Counted from the first letter of the stretch, positions 8,516 to 17,120 are shown. The stretch is 64,000 bases of DNA from CADCTQ01 sp963844325 (GCA_963844325.1 CAWJNV010000002.1:5828001-5892000), one strand, 5' to 3'. The notes: a model not told the origin generated them from the sequence alone. Numbers and translations are program-made.

Positions 8516-10720
8516 TCAATACGTCTGCGCCACCTTCTCGCGTAACTCAGGGTGGCTCCTGAGTTCGTTGAAATTGCCTTCGGCAATTACTTTTCCTTCG
8601 TGCACGATGAGCACCCGGTCGCACTTTTCGAGGACCTGGGCGTCATTGGAGACTACGATCAGCGTCCAAAGCATGGCCGGCTGCATCAGTCCCGAAGTTA
8701 CGCGTTCCCGGTCGTCCTTAGGCCAGTCGCCCCAGTCGTCGTAGAGCACCAGCAGCTTGGGCCGCGAGGCGAGGCTGCGGGCCAGGATGATCTGGTGGCG
8801 GATGTCGGGGGGCGGCTGCGCGCCCTCGGCGCCGAACCAGGTCTGGAGACCGTCGGGCAGGGCATTCACGTAGTCGCTCAGGCCGGCCTTTTCGATGGCC
8901 CACCAGGTGTCGTCGTAGCTCACCCGCAGGCGGCCCATTGCAATGTTGTCGAGCAGGGTGCCTTCAAACAGGTCGTGGCTCAGCAGGTTGGTGTCAATGG
9001 AGGTGCGCAGGGTACTCTGGTGCAGGTCGCGCCGCGAAATGCCGTTGAGCTGAATGCTGCCTTCGAACGAGTCGGTGAGACCGGCCAGCACGCGGGCCAG
9101 CAGCACCTTGCCCGACTGGCGGGGACCGGCAAACCCGATTCTTTCGCCCGGCTTCACCGTGAAAGTCATGCCGCGCAGGGCCACCTGCTGGTTGCTTTTC
9201 GAGTGGTAGCTCAGGTTTTTCACCGCTACTTCCAGGCCACCGGGGTGCTGGTTGAGGCTTACCTTGGCGCCCTTGTCCTTTTCAAGCGGCAGGTCGGTCA
9301 CGTGGCCGATCTTCTCCACCGCCGTAAGCAGGTCGTACACCGTGTCCATCGTGAAAATGATCTTTTCGACCGCTCCGATCACCAGCACGATGATCACCTC
9401 GGCGGCCACGAACTGGCCCAGCGTGATCTGCCGGTCCACCACCAGCAACGTGCCCAGGATGAGCAGGCCGCCGATGATGAAAGTCTTGAACAGCACGATG
9501 TAGGAGAACTGCGTCCGCAGGATGCTGAAATGGCTCTTGCGGTAGTGCAGGTACTGGTTCACGTAGTCGTCCATCTTCTGCACGTGCAGGTTGGAGTCGC
9601 CGCTGGTTTTGAACGAATGGATCGTGCGGGCAATCTCTTCGAGCCAGTACACGATTTTATACTTGTATTTGGATTCGTACAGGCTGGTTTTCAAGCCCTT
9701 GGGCCCCGTAAAGTACAGGATCGCTGTGACCACGCCCAGCAGCAGCAGGCCGAAGCCCAGGAAGAACGGGTGGTAGAACGACACCAAGATGAGCCCGAAC
9801 AGGATTTGCAGCACCGCCCCCGTCAGGTCCACGAGCAGCTTGGGCAGTGACTTCTGGATGTTGACCACGTCGAAGAAGCGGTTCATCAGCTCCGGCGGGT
9901 GGTGGCCGTGCAGGGCTGCAGTCTTGATCTTGGGCAGCCGGTAGGCAAATTCGTAGGCCGCCTTGGCGAAAATGCGCTGCTGGAGGATTTCCACGAGGCT
10001 AATCTGCATGATCTGCAGGGCCCCCGACGCCAGCACGGCGCAGATGATGAACACGATGAGCACGATCACCGAGCTGAACACGAGGCCGCCCGAAATGAGG
10101 CCGATGATGGCCTGCATGCCCAGCGGGATGGTCAGCGTGATGAGCCCCACGATGATGGCGTAGATGTAAATGTAGCTGATCGACTTTTTCTCGGCCGCCA
10201 GCAGCCGGATGAGCCGGTCCATCGGCTTGAGGTGCACCGGGTTGTCGTCTTTGACGGTCTGTTCGGCCACGTTATCGATGAAGAGGAACGAGAGGAAGAG
10301 GATTTGCACCTCCGGCTCCCGCAGGGCGTGGTTGGTCTCCCGCACGTACTCCGGCAGCCAGGCCTTCAGTTGATCCACGTCCACCTCGGCGTCGGTGGAA
10401 AGGTCGCGGCCCACTACCTTGGCCGACTCATCGGGGTACACGAACACGGGCGTCAACAGGCCCGGCGCCGCTTCGCGGAACAGCAACACCGGAAAGGATG
10501 CCTGGCCCAGAAAAGCCGATGCATCGACCAGGGGCAGGTAGTTCTTCACGCAGGTAAAGCCGGCCTTCTGGCCCTCCAGGGTCAGTTCCTGGATGAAGTC
10601 GGGCACCGGCAGATTGCTCTTCGGCGCGTGTCCGTGCCGGAATGACAACCCCGACTCCTTTCCCCCCGACACCCGGCTCAACTGGTCGATTACCTTTTCG
10701 ATGTAACTGCTTTTGATCAT
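8516..10720 (-). CDS. ABC transporter permease/ATPase, degenerate nucleotide-binding domain
   Basis: A 734-residue half-size exporter of the type-1 secretion class: an N-terminal cytoplasmic part (1-175), six predicted membrane segments (about 180-450; e.g. YIYIYAIIVGLITLTIPLGM, SVIVLIVFIICAVLASGALQ, FIIGGLLILGTLLVV) and an NBD (about 505-730). Operon position with HlyD and TolC supports export. The NBD departs from consensus at every catalytic element: Walker A is GPRQSGKV (final Ser/Thr replaced by Val, third Gly by Gln), the LSGGQ signature is replaced by GAQPPPDIRHQ, Walker B is LLVLYDDWGDWP (Glu replaced by Asp, no PTS), and the H-loop is VVSNDAQ (His replaced by Asn). ATP hydrolysis is therefore doubtful; whether this holds for the whole family needs an alignment. 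No N-terminal C39 peptidase motif was seen. Confidence 0.9.
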   Translation of the reverse strand: MIKSSYIEKVIDQLSRVSGGKESGLSFRHGHAPKSNLPVPDFIQELTLEGQKAGFTCVKNYLPLVDASAFLGQASFPVLLFREAAPGLLTPVFVYPDESAKVVGRDLSTDAEVDVDQLKAWLPEYVRETNHALREPEVQILFLSFLFIDNVAEQTVKDDNPVHLKPMDRLIRLLAAEKKSISYIYIYAIIVGLITLTIPLGMQAIIGLISGGLVFSSVIVLIVFIICAVLASGALQIMQISLVEILQQRIFAKAAYEFAYRLPKIKTAALHGHHPPELMNRFFDVVNIQKSLPKLLVDLTGAVLQILFGLILVSFYHPFFLGFGLLLLGVVTAILYFTGPKGLKTSLYESKYKYKIVYWLEEIARTIHSFKTSGDSNLHVQKMDDYVNQYLHYRKSHFSILRTQFSYIVLFKTFIIGGLLILGTLLVVDRQITLGQFVAAEVIIVLVIGAVEKIIFTMDTVYDLLTAVEKIGHVTDLPLEKDKGAKVSLNQHPGGLEVAVKNLSYHSKSNQQVALRGMTFTVKPGERIGFAGPRQSGKVLLARVLAGLTDSFEGSIQLNGISRRDLHQSTLRTSIDTNLLSHDLFEGTLLDNIAMGRLRVSYDDTWWAIEKAGLSDYVNALPDGLQTWFGAEGAQPPPDIRHQIILARSLASRPKLLVLYDDWGDWPKDDRERVTSGLMQPAMLWTLIVVSNDAQVLEKCDRVLIVHEGKVIAEGNFNELRSHPELREKVAQTY

Positions 10721-10799
10721 GGCCTGCGCAAGATTTTAACAAATTAACCACGGAACGGGTTAATGGTTCGGGCAAAAGAAATTCCGACCTTACTTCCGA

Positions 10800-10807
10800 C
10801 AAAGATA
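10800..10807 (-). promoter_or_regulatory. Probable -7 box of the export operon
   Basis: On the minus strand this reads TATCTTTG, a perfect TAnnTTTG box, 79 bp before the ABC start. A half-site GATAGTA of the operator candidate overlaps it, and the full palindrome lies 19 bp further upstream, where the -33 region would be. Confidence 0.55.
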
Positions 10808-10825
10808 GTAAAAAATTTTTCCATA

Positions 10826-10838
10826 ATAGTAATACTAT
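10826..10838. promoter_or_regulatory. Candidate TetR operator between export operon and icd
   Basis: ATAGTA-A-TACTAT, identical over 13 bp to the site in front of the tetR gene (3862-3874); the next 20 bp are also similar (AATACTTT shared at the same offset). It lies between two divergent genes and could act on both. Confidence 0.6.
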
Positions 10839-10856
10839 CAGTAAAAATACTTTCAC

Positions 10857-10864
10857 TACTTTTG
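10857..10864 (+). promoter_or_regulatory. Probable -7 box of icd
   Basis: TACTTTTG fits TAnnTTTG exactly and lies 25 bp before the isocitrate dehydrogenase start codon. Confidence 0.55.
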
Positions 10865-10889
10865 CCGCGTACCAGAACTCACAATCACT

Positions 10890-12368
10890 ATGCCAGATAA
10901 ACCCAATCTGCCCGTCACCATTGCCGTCGCGCAGGGCGACGGCATCGGTCCCGAGATCATGGAAGCGGTGCTCCGCATTTTCGACGAGGCCGGAACCAGG
11001 CTTTCGTACCGGATGGTGGACATGGGCAAATCGCTGTTCGAGCGGGGCTTTTCAACCGGCATGACGCCCGAAGCCAAGGAAACCATTGAAGAAACGGGCA
11101 TCTTATTCAAGGGCCCGATGGAGACGCCAAAGGGCAAGGGCGTCAAGAGCATCAACGTGACGGCCCGCAAGGTGTGGAACACGTACGCCAACAAGCGGGT
11201 GTTCAAGACGCTGGGCGGCGTGGATACGCTCCATTCCCGGGCGGGCATCCCCGTGGACATTACCATTGTGCGCGAAAACATCGAGGATACCTACGGCGGC
11301 ATCGAACACCTGCTTACCCACGACGTGGCCCTCTGCCGGCGCTTCATCACGCGGCCGGGCTCGTTGCAGGTGCACCGCTACGCCTTCGAAATGGCCCGCC
11401 GCAAGGGCGCCAAAAAAATCACCTGCGGCCACAAGGCCAACATCATGAAGATCACCGACGGGCTGTTCCTGGAAACGTTTTACCAGGTGGCCCGCGACTA
11501 CCCCGAACTCCAGGCCAACGACGTGATCGTGGACGACCTGGCGATGAAACTGGTCACGCGGCCCGACACGTTCGAGGTGGTGGTGCTGCCAAATTTGCAG
11601 GGTGACATTATTTCCGACCTCTGCGCCGGGCTGGTGGGCGGCCTGGGCTTTGCCCCTTCGGCCAACATCGGCGACTTCGTGTCGATCTTCGAGGCGGTGC
11701 ACGGCACGGCGCCCGACATTGCCGGCAAGGGCCTGGCCAATCCCACGGCGCTGCTGCTGAGCGGCATCATGATGCTCCGCCACCTGGGCCTGGCCGACAA
11801 AGCGGTGAAAATTGAAAACGCCCTCCTCTACACGCTGGAGCAGGGGGTGCACACCCGCGACTTCGGCGGCAACCCGGCCAGGGCCGTTTCCACCCGCGAA
11901 TTTACGGACGCCATCATCGGCAACCTGGGCAAGGCGCCGGCCAAGGGTACGCCCACGGCCGAAGAGCCGGCCACGTACGTCTTCACGCAACCCGCCAGGC
12001 CGGACCAGAACCGGGTGCTGGTGAGCCCCAAGGCCGGCGCGGAAAAGATCGTGGGCGTGGATTTCTTCGTGGAAAGCGACGGGCAGCCGGAAGCCGTAGC
12101 CGCCATCTTCGAGCGGCACCTGCCGCCCATGCTGCAACTGGTGACGATCTCCAACCGGGGTACGCAGGTGTGGCCCACCAAATCGGTATTCACCGACTGC
12201 ATCAACCAGTACCGGGTGCGGGTGGAGTCGAAGGACCTGGCCCCGCTCACGCAGGCGGCTTGCCTGGGCTACGCCTCCCGCGTGGCCGCCGACATCAAGC
12301 TCTGCTCCCTCGAAATGCTCATGCAGTACGGCGAACAACGCGGCTACTCCCTGGCGCAAGGACAGTAA
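10890..12368 (+). CDS. icd: NADP-dependent isocitrate dehydrogenase
   Basis: A 492-residue enzyme converting isocitrate to 2-oxoglutarate and CO2 in the TCA cycle. The N-terminus IAVAQGDGIGPEIMEAVLRI is typical of the isocitrate/isopropylmalate dehydrogenase fold. Substrate-binding motifs SINVTARKVWNTYAN and REN.EDTYGGIEH are present, as are the catalytic lysine region KITCGHKANIMKITDG, the metal-binding VVLPNLQGDIISDLCAGLVGG and the coenzyme motif EAVHGTAPDIAGKGLANP. A C-terminal extension of about 140 residues resembles the long Thermus-type enzymes (about 496 residues) rather than the 416-residue E. coli type. It shares its upstream region, including a candidate TetR operator, with the divergent export operon. 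Confidence 0.95.
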   Translation: MPDKPNLPVTIAVAQGDGIGPEIMEAVLRIFDEAGTRLSYRMVDMGKSLFERGFSTGMTPEAKETIEETGILFKGPMETPKGKGVKSINVTARKVWNTYANKRVFKTLGGVDTLHSRAGIPVDITIVRENIEDTYGGIEHLLTHDVALCRRFITRPGSLQVHRYAFEMARRKGAKKITCGHKANIMKITDGLFLETFYQVARDYPELQANDVIVDDLAMKLVTRPDTFEVVVLPNLQGDIISDLCAGLVGGLGFAPSANIGDFVSIFEAVHGTAPDIAGKGLANPTALLLSGIMMLRHLGLADKAVKIENALLYTLEQGVHTRDFGGNPARAVSTREFTDAIIGNLGKAPAKGTPTAEEPATYVFTQPARPDQNRVLVSPKAGAEKIVGVDFFVESDGQPEAVAAIFERHLPPMLQLVTISNRGTQVWPTKSVFTDCINQYRVRVESKDLAPLTQAACLGYASRVAADIKLCSLEMLMQYGEQRGYSLAQGQ

Positions 12369-12430
12369 TTACGGAGACTGGAGACGGGAGGAGGGATCGG
12401 GAAGGAGGCTAGGACGGAGACGCGGACAGG
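12369..12430. repeat. Family D low-complexity stretch (GGAGACG vocabulary)
   Basis: GGAGACT GGAGACG GGAGGAG GGATCGGGAAGGAGGCT, the same wording as at 34175-34225, 44740-44800 and, inverted, 58240-58315. It leads straight into the family A pair. Confidence 0.6.
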
Positions 12431-12528
12431 GGATAGGGTTTAAACCCTATCCTATGGATATTGGACAAGAAGACGTTTAAGCCGAACCTGCTTTGGACTA
12501 TCCGTAGGATAGGGTTTAAACCCTATCC
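12431..12528. repeat. Family A palindrome pair
   Basis: Perfect 22-bp palindromes at 12431-12452 and 12507-12528 flank a 54-bp spacer that begins TATGGATATTG and ends TATCCGTA. Located between the convergent 3' ends of icd and the reductase gene. The rest of the gap to 12626 shows no gene. Confidence 0.95.
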
Positions 12529-12626
12529 CATTGAGACGCCCTGCGCCCTTTGCGGTTTGGCTCTCCCAATACCCACCTCCCATCCTGGTAATCCTTCAAT
12601 CCCTAAGATCCTGATCCTCCGTTTGA

Positions 12627-13190
12627 TCAGCTTCTTTTGGGCTGGTAATGCAATCCCACGATGCCGCACGCAAAAGCAGTTGATTCGACCAGCGTCAGGT
12701 TTTGTTTTCCGTTCAGCCCCCGGAAGATGGTCATGCCGTCACCGATGGCGGCAGGGTTTACGAAAAGGTAGTATTCATCAATCAATCCTTCCCTGACCAG
12801 GGACGATACGAAAGTGGCTCCCCCGTACGCGATGATGTCACCACCCGGCTGGCGTTTCAGGTTGTTGATTTCGGTAGCCAGGTCGCCGGTTGCCAGGCGG
12901 GTGTTTTCCCATGCCGTGGTTTGGAGTGTTTTACTGAATACCACCTTGGGCGTGTTGTTGAATTTGTCAACCGCCGCCGGGTCTTCTCCCGCGGGCCGGG
13001 ATGCCCAGTGCGGAATAAAACCCTGCGCCAGTTTCCGGCCCAGCACGATGGTGTCAATGGGGTCGGTAATGGCCCCGACGTATTTCTTCAGGTCATCCGT
13101 CCAGGCGAAAGTCAGCCAATCCATTTCTCCGTCGGGACCGGCAATAAAACCATCAACCGTTATCTGTACCTGCAATTTCAATTTTCTCAT
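12627..13190 (-). CDS. Dihydrofolate reductase family protein (RibD C-terminal-like)
   Basis: A 187-residue NADPH-binding reductase of the RibD_C/DHFR-like fold, substrate unknown. Visible family signs are the N-terminal LKLQVQITVDGFIAGPDGEMDW, the IDTIVLGRKLAQGF strand-loop, PKVVFSKTLQTTAWENTRL, and GGDIIAYGGATFVSSLVREGLIDEYYLFVNPAAIGDGM, a classic RibD_C end. Length fits single-domain members found in many genomes and distinct from riboflavin-pathway RibD. It is a single gene with a good promoter upstream. Confidence 0.92.
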   Translation of the reverse strand: MRKLKLQVQITVDGFIAGPDGEMDWLTFAWTDDLKKYVGAITDPIDTIVLGRKLAQGFIPHWASRPAGEDPAAVDKFNNTPKVVFSKTLQTTAWENTRLATGDLATEINNLKRQPGGDIIAYGGATFVSSLVREGLIDEYYLFVNPAAIGDGMTIFRGLNGKQNLTLVESTAFACGIVGLHYQPKRS

Positions 13191-13214
13191 GGCTCATTCA
13201 ATTTGTTGCTGATG

Positions 13215-13246
13215 CAAACCTACCATCCGAACGCTGCTTTTTACAA
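13215..13246 (-). promoter_or_regulatory. Promoter of the reductase gene
   Basis: On the minus strand TTG (13244-13246) and TAGGTTTG (13215-13222) are separated by 21 bp, matching the Bacteroidota housekeeping consensus; the -7 box ends 24 bp before the start codon. Confidence 0.55.
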
Positions 13247-13318
13247 GTGGGGAAACGACAACGTAAGGGGGCAAATGCGACAAAAGTATGACGGGCCCAC
13301 GCTTAAAAAGTTTATCAT

Positions 13319-14170
13319 ATGGAACCCTTGTCCTTTACGGGAAGAACCCTGGTGCTGGCAACGATGCACGGCAAGGAACAAGTCATCCTCCCGCCGCTGG
13401 AAGCGCGCCTGGGCGTGCGAGGCGTGGTGGCGCCGGGGCTCAACACCGATCAGTTTGGCACGTTCACGGGCGAAATTCCGCGGGAAGGTTCACCCCTCGA
13501 TGCGGCGCGGCGCAAGGTGCTGGCCGCCCTCGACGCAACGGGGGCCCGCCTGGGCGTTGCCAGTGAAGGCAGTTTCGGTCCACACCCGGCCATTCCGTTC
13601 CTGGCGGCCGACGCGGAGTTGCTGCTGTTCGTGGACCGGGACCGCGGGCTTGAAATCGCGGTGCAGGAAATTTCACCCGACACCAACTACGGCCGTAAGT
13701 CGTGCCGGACGCTGGCCGAAGTGGAGGTGTTTGCCCAACGGGCCCTGTTTCCGTCCCACGCCCTGATCGTGCACGGGGGCGACGTGCACCGGCAGGACCT
13801 GGTGACCAAAGGCATTGCCGACCCGGCCCGGCTGCGGGAAGCCGCCGCGGAAATGCTCCGCCGCCAGGGTACGGTAACCGTGGAAACCGACATGCGGGCC
13901 TTCCACAACCCTTCGCGGATGCGGGTGATTGCCAAAGCCACCGAAACGCTGCTGCACCAGCTGACCAGCCCCTGCCCCGCCTGCGGCTGGCCCGGCTTCG
14001 TACCCAAAGAAAAAATTCCCGGCCTGCCCTGCGCCTGGTGCGGCGGGCCCACCTCGCTGGCCCTGGCCGTGGTATCCCGCTGCGACAAATGCGATCATAC
14101 GCACAAGCAGCACTACCCGAACGGCCTCCGCAAAAGCGACCCCGCGTACTGCGATGGGTGCAATCCTTAG
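13319..14170 (+). CDS. DUF6671 family protein with C-terminal zinc-ribbon
   Basis: A 283-residue protein that I recognise as the DUF6671 type; no biochemical role is known to me. The N-terminal two thirds have the conserved blocks LATMHGKEQVILPPLE, GLNTDQFGTFTGEIPREGSP and ASEGSFGPHPAIPFLAADAE, then ETDMRAFHNPSRMRVIAKAT. The C-terminal part has paired cysteines (CPACGWPG, CAWCGG, CDKCDH, CDGC) suggesting one or two bound zinc ions. It stands alone between a divergent reductase and a convergent response regulator. Confidence 0.85.
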   Translation: MEPLSFTGRTLVLATMHGKEQVILPPLEARLGVRGVVAPGLNTDQFGTFTGEIPREGSPLDAARRKVLAALDATGARLGVASEGSFGPHPAIPFLAADAELLLFVDRDRGLEIAVQEISPDTNYGRKSCRTLAEVEVFAQRALFPSHALIVHGGDVHRQDLVTKGIADPARLREAAAEMLRRQGTVTVETDMRAFHNPSRMRVIAKATETLLHQLTSPCPACGWPGFVPKEKIPGLPCAWCGGPTSLALAVVSRCDKCDHTHKQHYPNGLRKSDPAYCDGCNP

Positions 14171-14282
14171 AAGCGAGAAGCGAGGAGTGAGAAGCGAGAA
14201 GAGTGGACACGGACTTTACGGTTTAACCGGACAAGCCCGTTCCCATCCTTCTCGCTCCTCGCTCCTCGCTTCTCACTCCTCA
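14165..14282. repeat. Family D heptamer hairpin (GAAGCGA vocabulary)
   Basis: Left arm GAAGCGA GAAGCGA GGAGTGA GAAGCGA GAAGAG starts at the DUF6671 stop codon; the right arm CTTCTCGCTCCTCGCTCCTC GCTTCTCACTCCTC ends at the stop codon of the convergent regulator. The hairpin fills the whole gap. Confidence 0.85.
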
Positions 14283-15659
14283 AGAAAGCCCGTACTTCTC
14301 CATCTTCCGGTACAGGGTGCTGCGGCCGAGACCGAGTTCGACGGCGGCTTTGGAGAGGTTGCCTTCGTACTTCTTGATGGCTTCGCTGATGGTTTTCTTT
14401 TCGATTTCTTCCAGGTGCAGCGTGTTCATCGGCCGGCCGGGCTTGGGCGACGGGTTGGTGCCCAGGATGTCGGCGGCCGAGAGGCTCATGCCGGGGCAGA
14501 GCATCACGGCCCGTTCAATGGCCTGCTTGAGTTCCCGCACGTTGCCGGGCCAGTTGTAGAGTTGGAGTTGCTTGGTGGTGCCGCTTACCAGGTGCAGGCC
14601 CTCCTTGCGGTACTTGCGGGCGTAGAGCTTCATGAAATGTTCCACCAGCAGCGGGATGTCCTCCTTGCGCTGGCGGAGCGGCGGCAGGTTGATCTCCACC
14701 GTGTTGAGCGTACGGAGCAGTTCGCTGTTGAGGCCGGGGTCGAAGCGGCTGCGGTGGGCCCGGGCGTTGGCCGTGCTCACCAGCCGCACGTCCACGGCAA
14801 CCGGCTCCTGCCCCCCGAGGCGCGTCACCTGCTGGTTCTGCACCACCGACAGCAGTTTGTTCTGCAACGGCACGGGCAGGTTGTTCACTTCGTCGAGGAA
14901 GAGCGTGCCGCCGGAAGCGATTTCGAGCTTGCCCGGCTGGTCGGCGTGGGCTTCCGAGAAGGCTCCTTTCACGTGGCCGAACAGCGCCGGTTCGAGCACC
15001 GAGGAGGGCATGCCGTCTAGCTCCACCTTCATGAACACCTCCCCCGACCGGGCCGAAAGGCGGTGGATGGCCCGGGCGATTAAATCTTTGCCGGTGCCCA
15101 CTTCGCCGTGGATGAGCACGTTGGCCTCCGAGGCGGCGGCTTCTTCCACGGCCTGCATCACGGCGCGCATGGCCGGCGACTCGGCAATGATGGCTTCGTG
15201 CGGCGTGCTCAGCTCTTGTTGCAAGGCCCGTTGCCGGGCTTGCAGCATCCGGACGCGGCGGTTCGACTGGCACAGCCAGTACACCGTGGTGACGGCCGAG
15301 AGCATCTTTTCCTTGTCCAGGGGCTTGGTCATGAAGTCGGTGGCTCCCTCCCCGATGGCCGTCAGGGCGGCGTCGGTGTCGCCGTAAGAGGCCATCATTA
15401 CTACCTGCGAGTCGGGGGAGAGTTGTTTGATGACCCTGAGCCATTGCAGGCCTTCTTTGCCGCTCGACATGCCGGGCGTAAAGTTCATGTCGAGCAGGAT
15501 TACATCGTAATGGTCTTCTTTTATGAGGTCACTCAGTCCTTGCGGCGAGTTTTCGGTGCGTACAGTCGTGAAGCGGTTGTTGAGGGCGAGGCGGGTTGTA
15601 AACAGTACGTGCTGGTCGTCGTCTACAACGAGGATTTTTCCGTCCAGTTTTATGTACAT
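14280..15659 (-). CDS. Sigma-54-type (NtrC-like) response regulator
   Basis: A 459-residue three-domain regulator. Receiver (about 8-125): ILVVDDDQHV, phosphoacceptor in YDVILLDMNF, and TKPLDKEK. AAA+ domain (about 160-385): Walker A GEVGTGKD, Walker B GGTLFLDEV, and the arginine-finger region LPPLRQRKEDIPLL. C-terminal Fis-type HTH: NLSKAAVELGLGRSTLYRKM. The sigma-54 contact loop, normally GAFTGA, reads GAFSEA, so interaction with RNA polymerase may be altered. The frame is open to a TTG at 15668; the ATG at 15659 is preferred. No histidine kinase gene is adjacent. Confidence 0.93.
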   Translation of the reverse strand: MYIKLDGKILVVDDDQHVLFTTRLALNNRFTTVRTENSPQGLSDLIKEDHYDVILLDMNFTPGMSSGKEGLQWLRVIKQLSPDSQVVMMASYGDTDAALTAIGEGATDFMTKPLDKEKMLSAVTTVYWLCQSNRRVRMLQARQRALQQELSTPHEAIIAESPAMRAVMQAVEEAAASEANVLIHGEVGTGKDLIARAIHRLSARSGEVFMKVELDGMPSSVLEPALFGHVKGAFSEAHADQPGKLEIASGGTLFLDEVNNLPVPLQNKLLSVVQNQQVTRLGGQEPVAVDVRLVSTANARAHRSRFDPGLNSELLRTLNTVEINLPPLRQRKEDIPLLVEHFMKLYARKYRKEGLHLVSGTTKQLQLYNWPGNVRELKQAIERAVMLCPGMSLSAADILGTNPSPKPGRPMNTLHLEEIEKKTISEAIKKYEGNLSKAAVELGLGRSTLYRKMEKYGLS

Positions 15660-15845
15660 GGGCTGCAACGTTGTTTGTTGCTCCTAAATGTAATTTTTGT
15701 TTCAGAACGATACAAATAATTGTGCCGTTTTGGGACACATAAAAATGACCTTTTTCCGTAACGCACTGACCTGTACCTTAATAAATTTTCTCCCGGCGGC
15801 TGCCCTCCTCCGCGACCAGACCTAAAAGCGACGTATGCTTTGGAA

Positions 15846-15935
15846 GGTTTCACGCAAAGGCGCCAAGGAGGAGCGCAAAGAAAAAAACGGAACCGCAAGG
15901 ATCGCAAGAGGGAACGCAAGGGTCGCAAAGAAAAA
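15846..15935. repeat. Low-complexity CGCAAAG / CACGG-type repeat, left arm
   Basis: Sequence of the form TTTCACGCAAAGGCGCCAAGG, GCGCAAAG, ACCGCAAGGATCGCAAG, ACGCAAGGGTCGCAAAG. An approximate inverted partner (CCTTGCGGTCTTCGCGTCTC, CTTTGCGCCCTTTGCGGTTA) is at 16072-16109, so the two enclose the family A pair. Nearly the same wording occurs at 53095-53170. Sequence 15669-15845 shows no gene. Confidence 0.7.
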
Positions 15936-15945
15936 CGCGTTTTAA

Positions 15946-16068
15946 GGGTAGGGTTTAAACCCTACCCTACGGAAAGGCTGCGCTTGGTTTGACTGGAGCG
16001 AAGTCTGCGTACGTATGCGCAATATTCATCGTGCGCAATATCCATAGGATAGGGTTTAAACCCTATCC
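15946..16068. repeat. Family A palindrome pair with a symmetrical variant
   Basis: The left palindrome (15946-15967) is the variant GGGTAGGGTTT plus its exact reverse complement; the right one (16047-16068) is the standard GGATAGGGTTT form. The spacer ends CAATATCCATA, the mirror of TATGGATATTG seen at other copies. Confidence 0.95.
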
Positions 16069-16071
16069 CTC

Positions 16072-16125
16072 CTTGCGGTCTTCGCGTCTCCTTTGCGCCC
16101 TTTGCGGTTACGTTTCTTTCTTAGT
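16072..16125. repeat. Low-complexity CTTTGCG repeat, right arm
   Basis: Inverted counterpart of 15846-15935, reading TTGCGGTCTTCGCGTCTCC, TTTGCGCCCTTTGCGG, followed by TTAGTCTCCGTGGTGAAGCC. Confidence 0.6.
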
Positions 16126-16151
16126 CTCCGTGGTGAAGCCTTCTACCCGGC

Positions 16152-16955
16152 TTAATACAAATAGTTGAGGGCCGTCTTGTCGTTGGCGTTGAAGGGGCGG
16201 TTTACGCCGGGCGCAATGCAGGCCAGCATCCACGAGTTGGGATCGGCCGTGGTGGGCGTGCCGGGGATGTGGACGGCGCCGATTGTGCTGGCCCCTTCGT
16301 TGGCGAAAGAACCGTTGCAGCTGTAGGAGCGGTCCATGAAGTCGGTGTGGCGGAAGCCGATGCAGTGGCCGATTTCGTGGGCCAGGATCGTGGCTACGTA
16401 GGCGGTTCCCGCGTTGCGGCCAATGGCGGCCGAGTTGACCAGTACCCGGTTGAAGGGTTCACCGGCGGCCGTGGGGAAGCCGGCCGAAGCCAGGTAGCTG
16501 CCGCTGCCCTTCAGAATGCTGATGCTGGCCCCGGAAGACACCCGGCGGAATGTAAGGCTGAGCCCTTCGGCGTTGTAGCGGCTGATGGCTTCGTCGAGGG
16601 CGGCTACGTAGGAAGCGGGGAGTTTGTTGGAGATACTTACTGTAATCACCCGCGGCAGGTTTTTCACCAGGTTGGTGGTGTGGTACTGTTCTTCCGTACC
16701 CACACGCAGCAGTTGGCGTTGGGCCACCTCACCAAGCATTTGTTCGGTAATCAGAATGTCCCCTTCCACGAGGTAGCCTTCCGGGATGCGCACTACATTC
16801 TTAGTGCCAAAGCCGAGTTGATGAATTCTGCCAAGCGTTACTTCGGAAATCTGTTCCGGTTGCTCCTGGGCGACGGGCGTTTCTTCCCGCTGGCACGAAA
16901 AAAAGGTGGTGGCGCCGAAAATGGCAAGGGCGCCCATGAATAAACGCTTCTTCAT
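16152..16955 (-). CDS. M57 family (dual-action HEIGH) metalloprotease lipoprotein, paralogue 1
   Basis: A 267-residue zinc peptidase. The signal peptide MKKRLFMGALAIFGATTFFS ends in a lipobox-like FFSC followed by QREE, so it is probably a lipoprotein. The zinc motif is HEIGHCIGFRH at about residues 191-201 (HExxHxxGxxH) followed by TDFMDRSYSCNG. The C-terminal block IHIPGTPTTADPNSWMLACI is family-typical. It is the last of three tandem same-strand paralogues; the first ~97 codons are almost base-for-base identical with paralogue 2 while the rest has diverged. Substrates are unknown. Confidence 0.93.
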   Translation of the reverse strand: MKKRLFMGALAIFGATTFFSCQREETPVAQEQPEQISEVTLGRIHQLGFGTKNVVRIPEGYLVEGDILITEQMLGEVAQRQLLRVGTEEQYHTTNLVKNLPRVITVSISNKLPASYVAALDEAISRYNAEGLSLTFRRVSSGASISILKGSGSYLASAGFPTAAGEPFNRVLVNSAAIGRNAGTAYVATILAHEIGHCIGFRHTDFMDRSYSCNGSFANEGASTIGAVHIPGTPTTADPNSWMLACIAPGVNRPFNANDKTALNYLY

Positions 16956-17120
16956 AAAGGGATAAGGGGGTTTGAAAATGGGGAAATAAGTTTACGCAAC
17001 ATCTATGTTACGAAATAATCCGCAGACCAAAAAAGAAAAAGAAGCCTTTCTCCGCACGGACAGAATAATTCACTTGCCTTTTGGGATTACACAAAATATT
17101 TAGGCACTAATGGGCAAAAA

